Below, one piece after another: positions 63,273 to 64,000 of a stretch of 64,000 nt of DNA (position 1 is the first letter of the stretch; the number at the start of each line of letters is the position of its first letter). The notes under the pieces are model-generated. The model saw nothing but the letters and a program-made list of their open reading frames with translations. It did not search any database and was not told the DNA's origin. Made by a program: the position numbers and the translations under genes. Origin of the DNA: Eleftheria terrae (GTDB lineage Bacteria; Pseudomonadota; Gammaproteobacteria; Burkholderiales; Burkholderiaceae_C); assembly GCF_030419005.1 (NCBI RefSeq), contig NZ_CP106951.1:2294001-2358000 (forward strand). The letters are read 5' to 3'.

Positions 63273-63937
63273 GCGCCGACGAACACCCTCAGGCTGGCTT
63301 CCAGGTGCTCGCTGGGCGAGCGCTTGAAGCCGGAGCGGGCGTAGCGATGCAGGCGTCCGACGATGAAGGCCGTCAGCGCCGAAGCCTGGGCCGCCGCGTC
63401 CACGGTGGGCGTGGCAGAGCCGCCGGCATCGGCCGCGCTGCGCAGGCTCTGGCGCAGCTGCGATTCGATGCGGTCGAAGAACTGGTTCATGCGGGCCAGC
63501 AGGCGCTCATGCTCGAAGACCAGTGCGTCGCCGACCATCACCCGCGTCATGCCGGGGTTGCGCTCGCCGAACTGCAGCACGACGGCTGCGATCTTCTGCG
63601 CCTGGCCGGTGCCCTGCGCCTCGCGCTCGACGATCTGGTTGACCAGCGTGAAGACGCTCTGCTCGATGAACTCGATCAGGCCTTCGAACATCTGCGCCTT
63701 GCTGGCAAAGTGCCGGTACAAGGCCGCCTCGCTGACTTCCAGCCGCGCAGCAAGCGCCGCGGTCGTCACCCGCTCGGAGCCCGGCTGCTCGAGCATGGCC
63801 GCGAGCGTTTGCAGGATCTGGATGCGCCGTTCACCGGGCTTGGGGCGCTTGCGCGCCGGCGCCTCGGACGTCGCATCCTCGGGAGGCAGGCCCTCAGTGG
63901 AAGCCGCCATATCAATTGGAGAAGTAGTATCTGACAT
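63269..63937 (-). CDS. slmA: Nucleoid occlusion factor SlmA (TetR family)
   Basis: 222-residue TetR-fold DNA-binding protein that blocks FtsZ assembly over the nucleoid. The HTH region RRIQILQTLAAMLEQ...VTTAALAARLEVSEAALYRHFASKAQMFEGLIEFIEQS closely matches SlmA, as does GERNPGMTRVMVGDALVFEHERL. An N-terminal extension of ~35 residues is variable. ATG 63937 is preferred; a start at 63988 is possible. It is cotranscribed with pdeM. Confidence 0.93.
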   Translation of the reverse strand: MSDTTSPIDMAASTEGLPPEDATSEAPARKRPKPGERRIQILQTLAAMLEQPGSERVTTAALAARLEVSEAALYRHFASKAQMFEGLIEFIEQSVFTLVNQIVEREAQGTGQAQKIAAVVLQFGERNPGMTRVMVGDALVFEHERLLARMNQFFDRIESQLRQSLRSAADAGGSATPTVDAAAQASALTAFIVGRLHRYARSGFKRSPSEHLEASLRVFVGA

Positions 63938-64000
63938 CACAGCTCGCGTAACTTCTGTAGCGAGCGGATTCTCGCATGCACATAGCATGGTCGACGTCGC

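Overview
This 64 kb window is GC-rich chromosomal DNA of a betaproteobacterium, most likely order Burkholderiales (Rubrivivax/Leptothrix/Azohydromonas-type). The basis is gene order and protein character: hemA-prfA-prmC-grxD-ubiX; proS-rppH-proB-obgE-rpmA-rplU-ispB-tRNA-Pro-pilBCD-coaE-zapD-yacG; and slmA-pdeM. All are housekeeping blocks typical of that order. The species cannot be fixed from the sequence alone.

Layout. 1-2.8 kb: end of an RND efflux pump, its outer-membrane lipoprotein and a thioredoxin-like pair. 2.9-8.9 kb: a sulfur-scavenging operon (DszC/SfnB-type flavoenzyme, MetNI-type ABC transporter, two MetQ-type binding proteins, NtaA/DmoA-type monooxygenase). 8.9-12.5 kb: a large M60/ImpA-like metalloprotease divergent from creA. 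12.9-18.2 kb: an orphan type VI secretion island made of a VgrG spike, a multidomain peptidoglycan-degrading effector candidate and an overlapping periplasmic immunity candidate. 18.4-22.4 kb: a three-subunit molybdenum aldehyde oxidoreductase (PaoABC-like). 22.8-29.6 kb, minus strand: a sulfonate operon (ssuA-ssuA-ssuD-VOC-ssuC-ssuB-metY) whose leader holds a cysteine-rich short ORF inside alternative hairpins. 30.0-36.5 kb: tRNA(CAU), DUF3606 protein, a merR-MFS-SRPBCC operon (last gene frameshifted), a 224-bp array of in-phase heptamer repeats, and a serine hydrolase/LysR divergent pair.

36.7-42 kb: miaB, a MITE-like palindrome, an intact IS5-type element inserted exactly at the stop codon of a 7TMR-GGDEF gene. 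42-48 kb: hemA, prfA, prmC, an outer-membrane protein, grxD, ubiX. 47.6-55.2 kb: transglycosylase, proS, rppH, proB, obgE, ribosomal L27/L21, ispB. 55.3-64 kb: tRNA-Pro, type IV pilus assembly genes, coaE, zapD, yacG, a Nudix hydrolase, an AAA ATPase, pdeM and slmA.

Working together: the two sulfur clusters would import organosulfur compounds (methionine-like or sulfonates), desulfonate them with flavin monooxygenases, and MetY can fix the released sulfide into homocysteine. No flavin reductase (SsuE-type) is present here, so reduced FMN must come from elsewhere. The most novel-looking elements are the VgrG/effector/immunity triplet and the candidate cysteine-responsive attenuator in front of ssuA.
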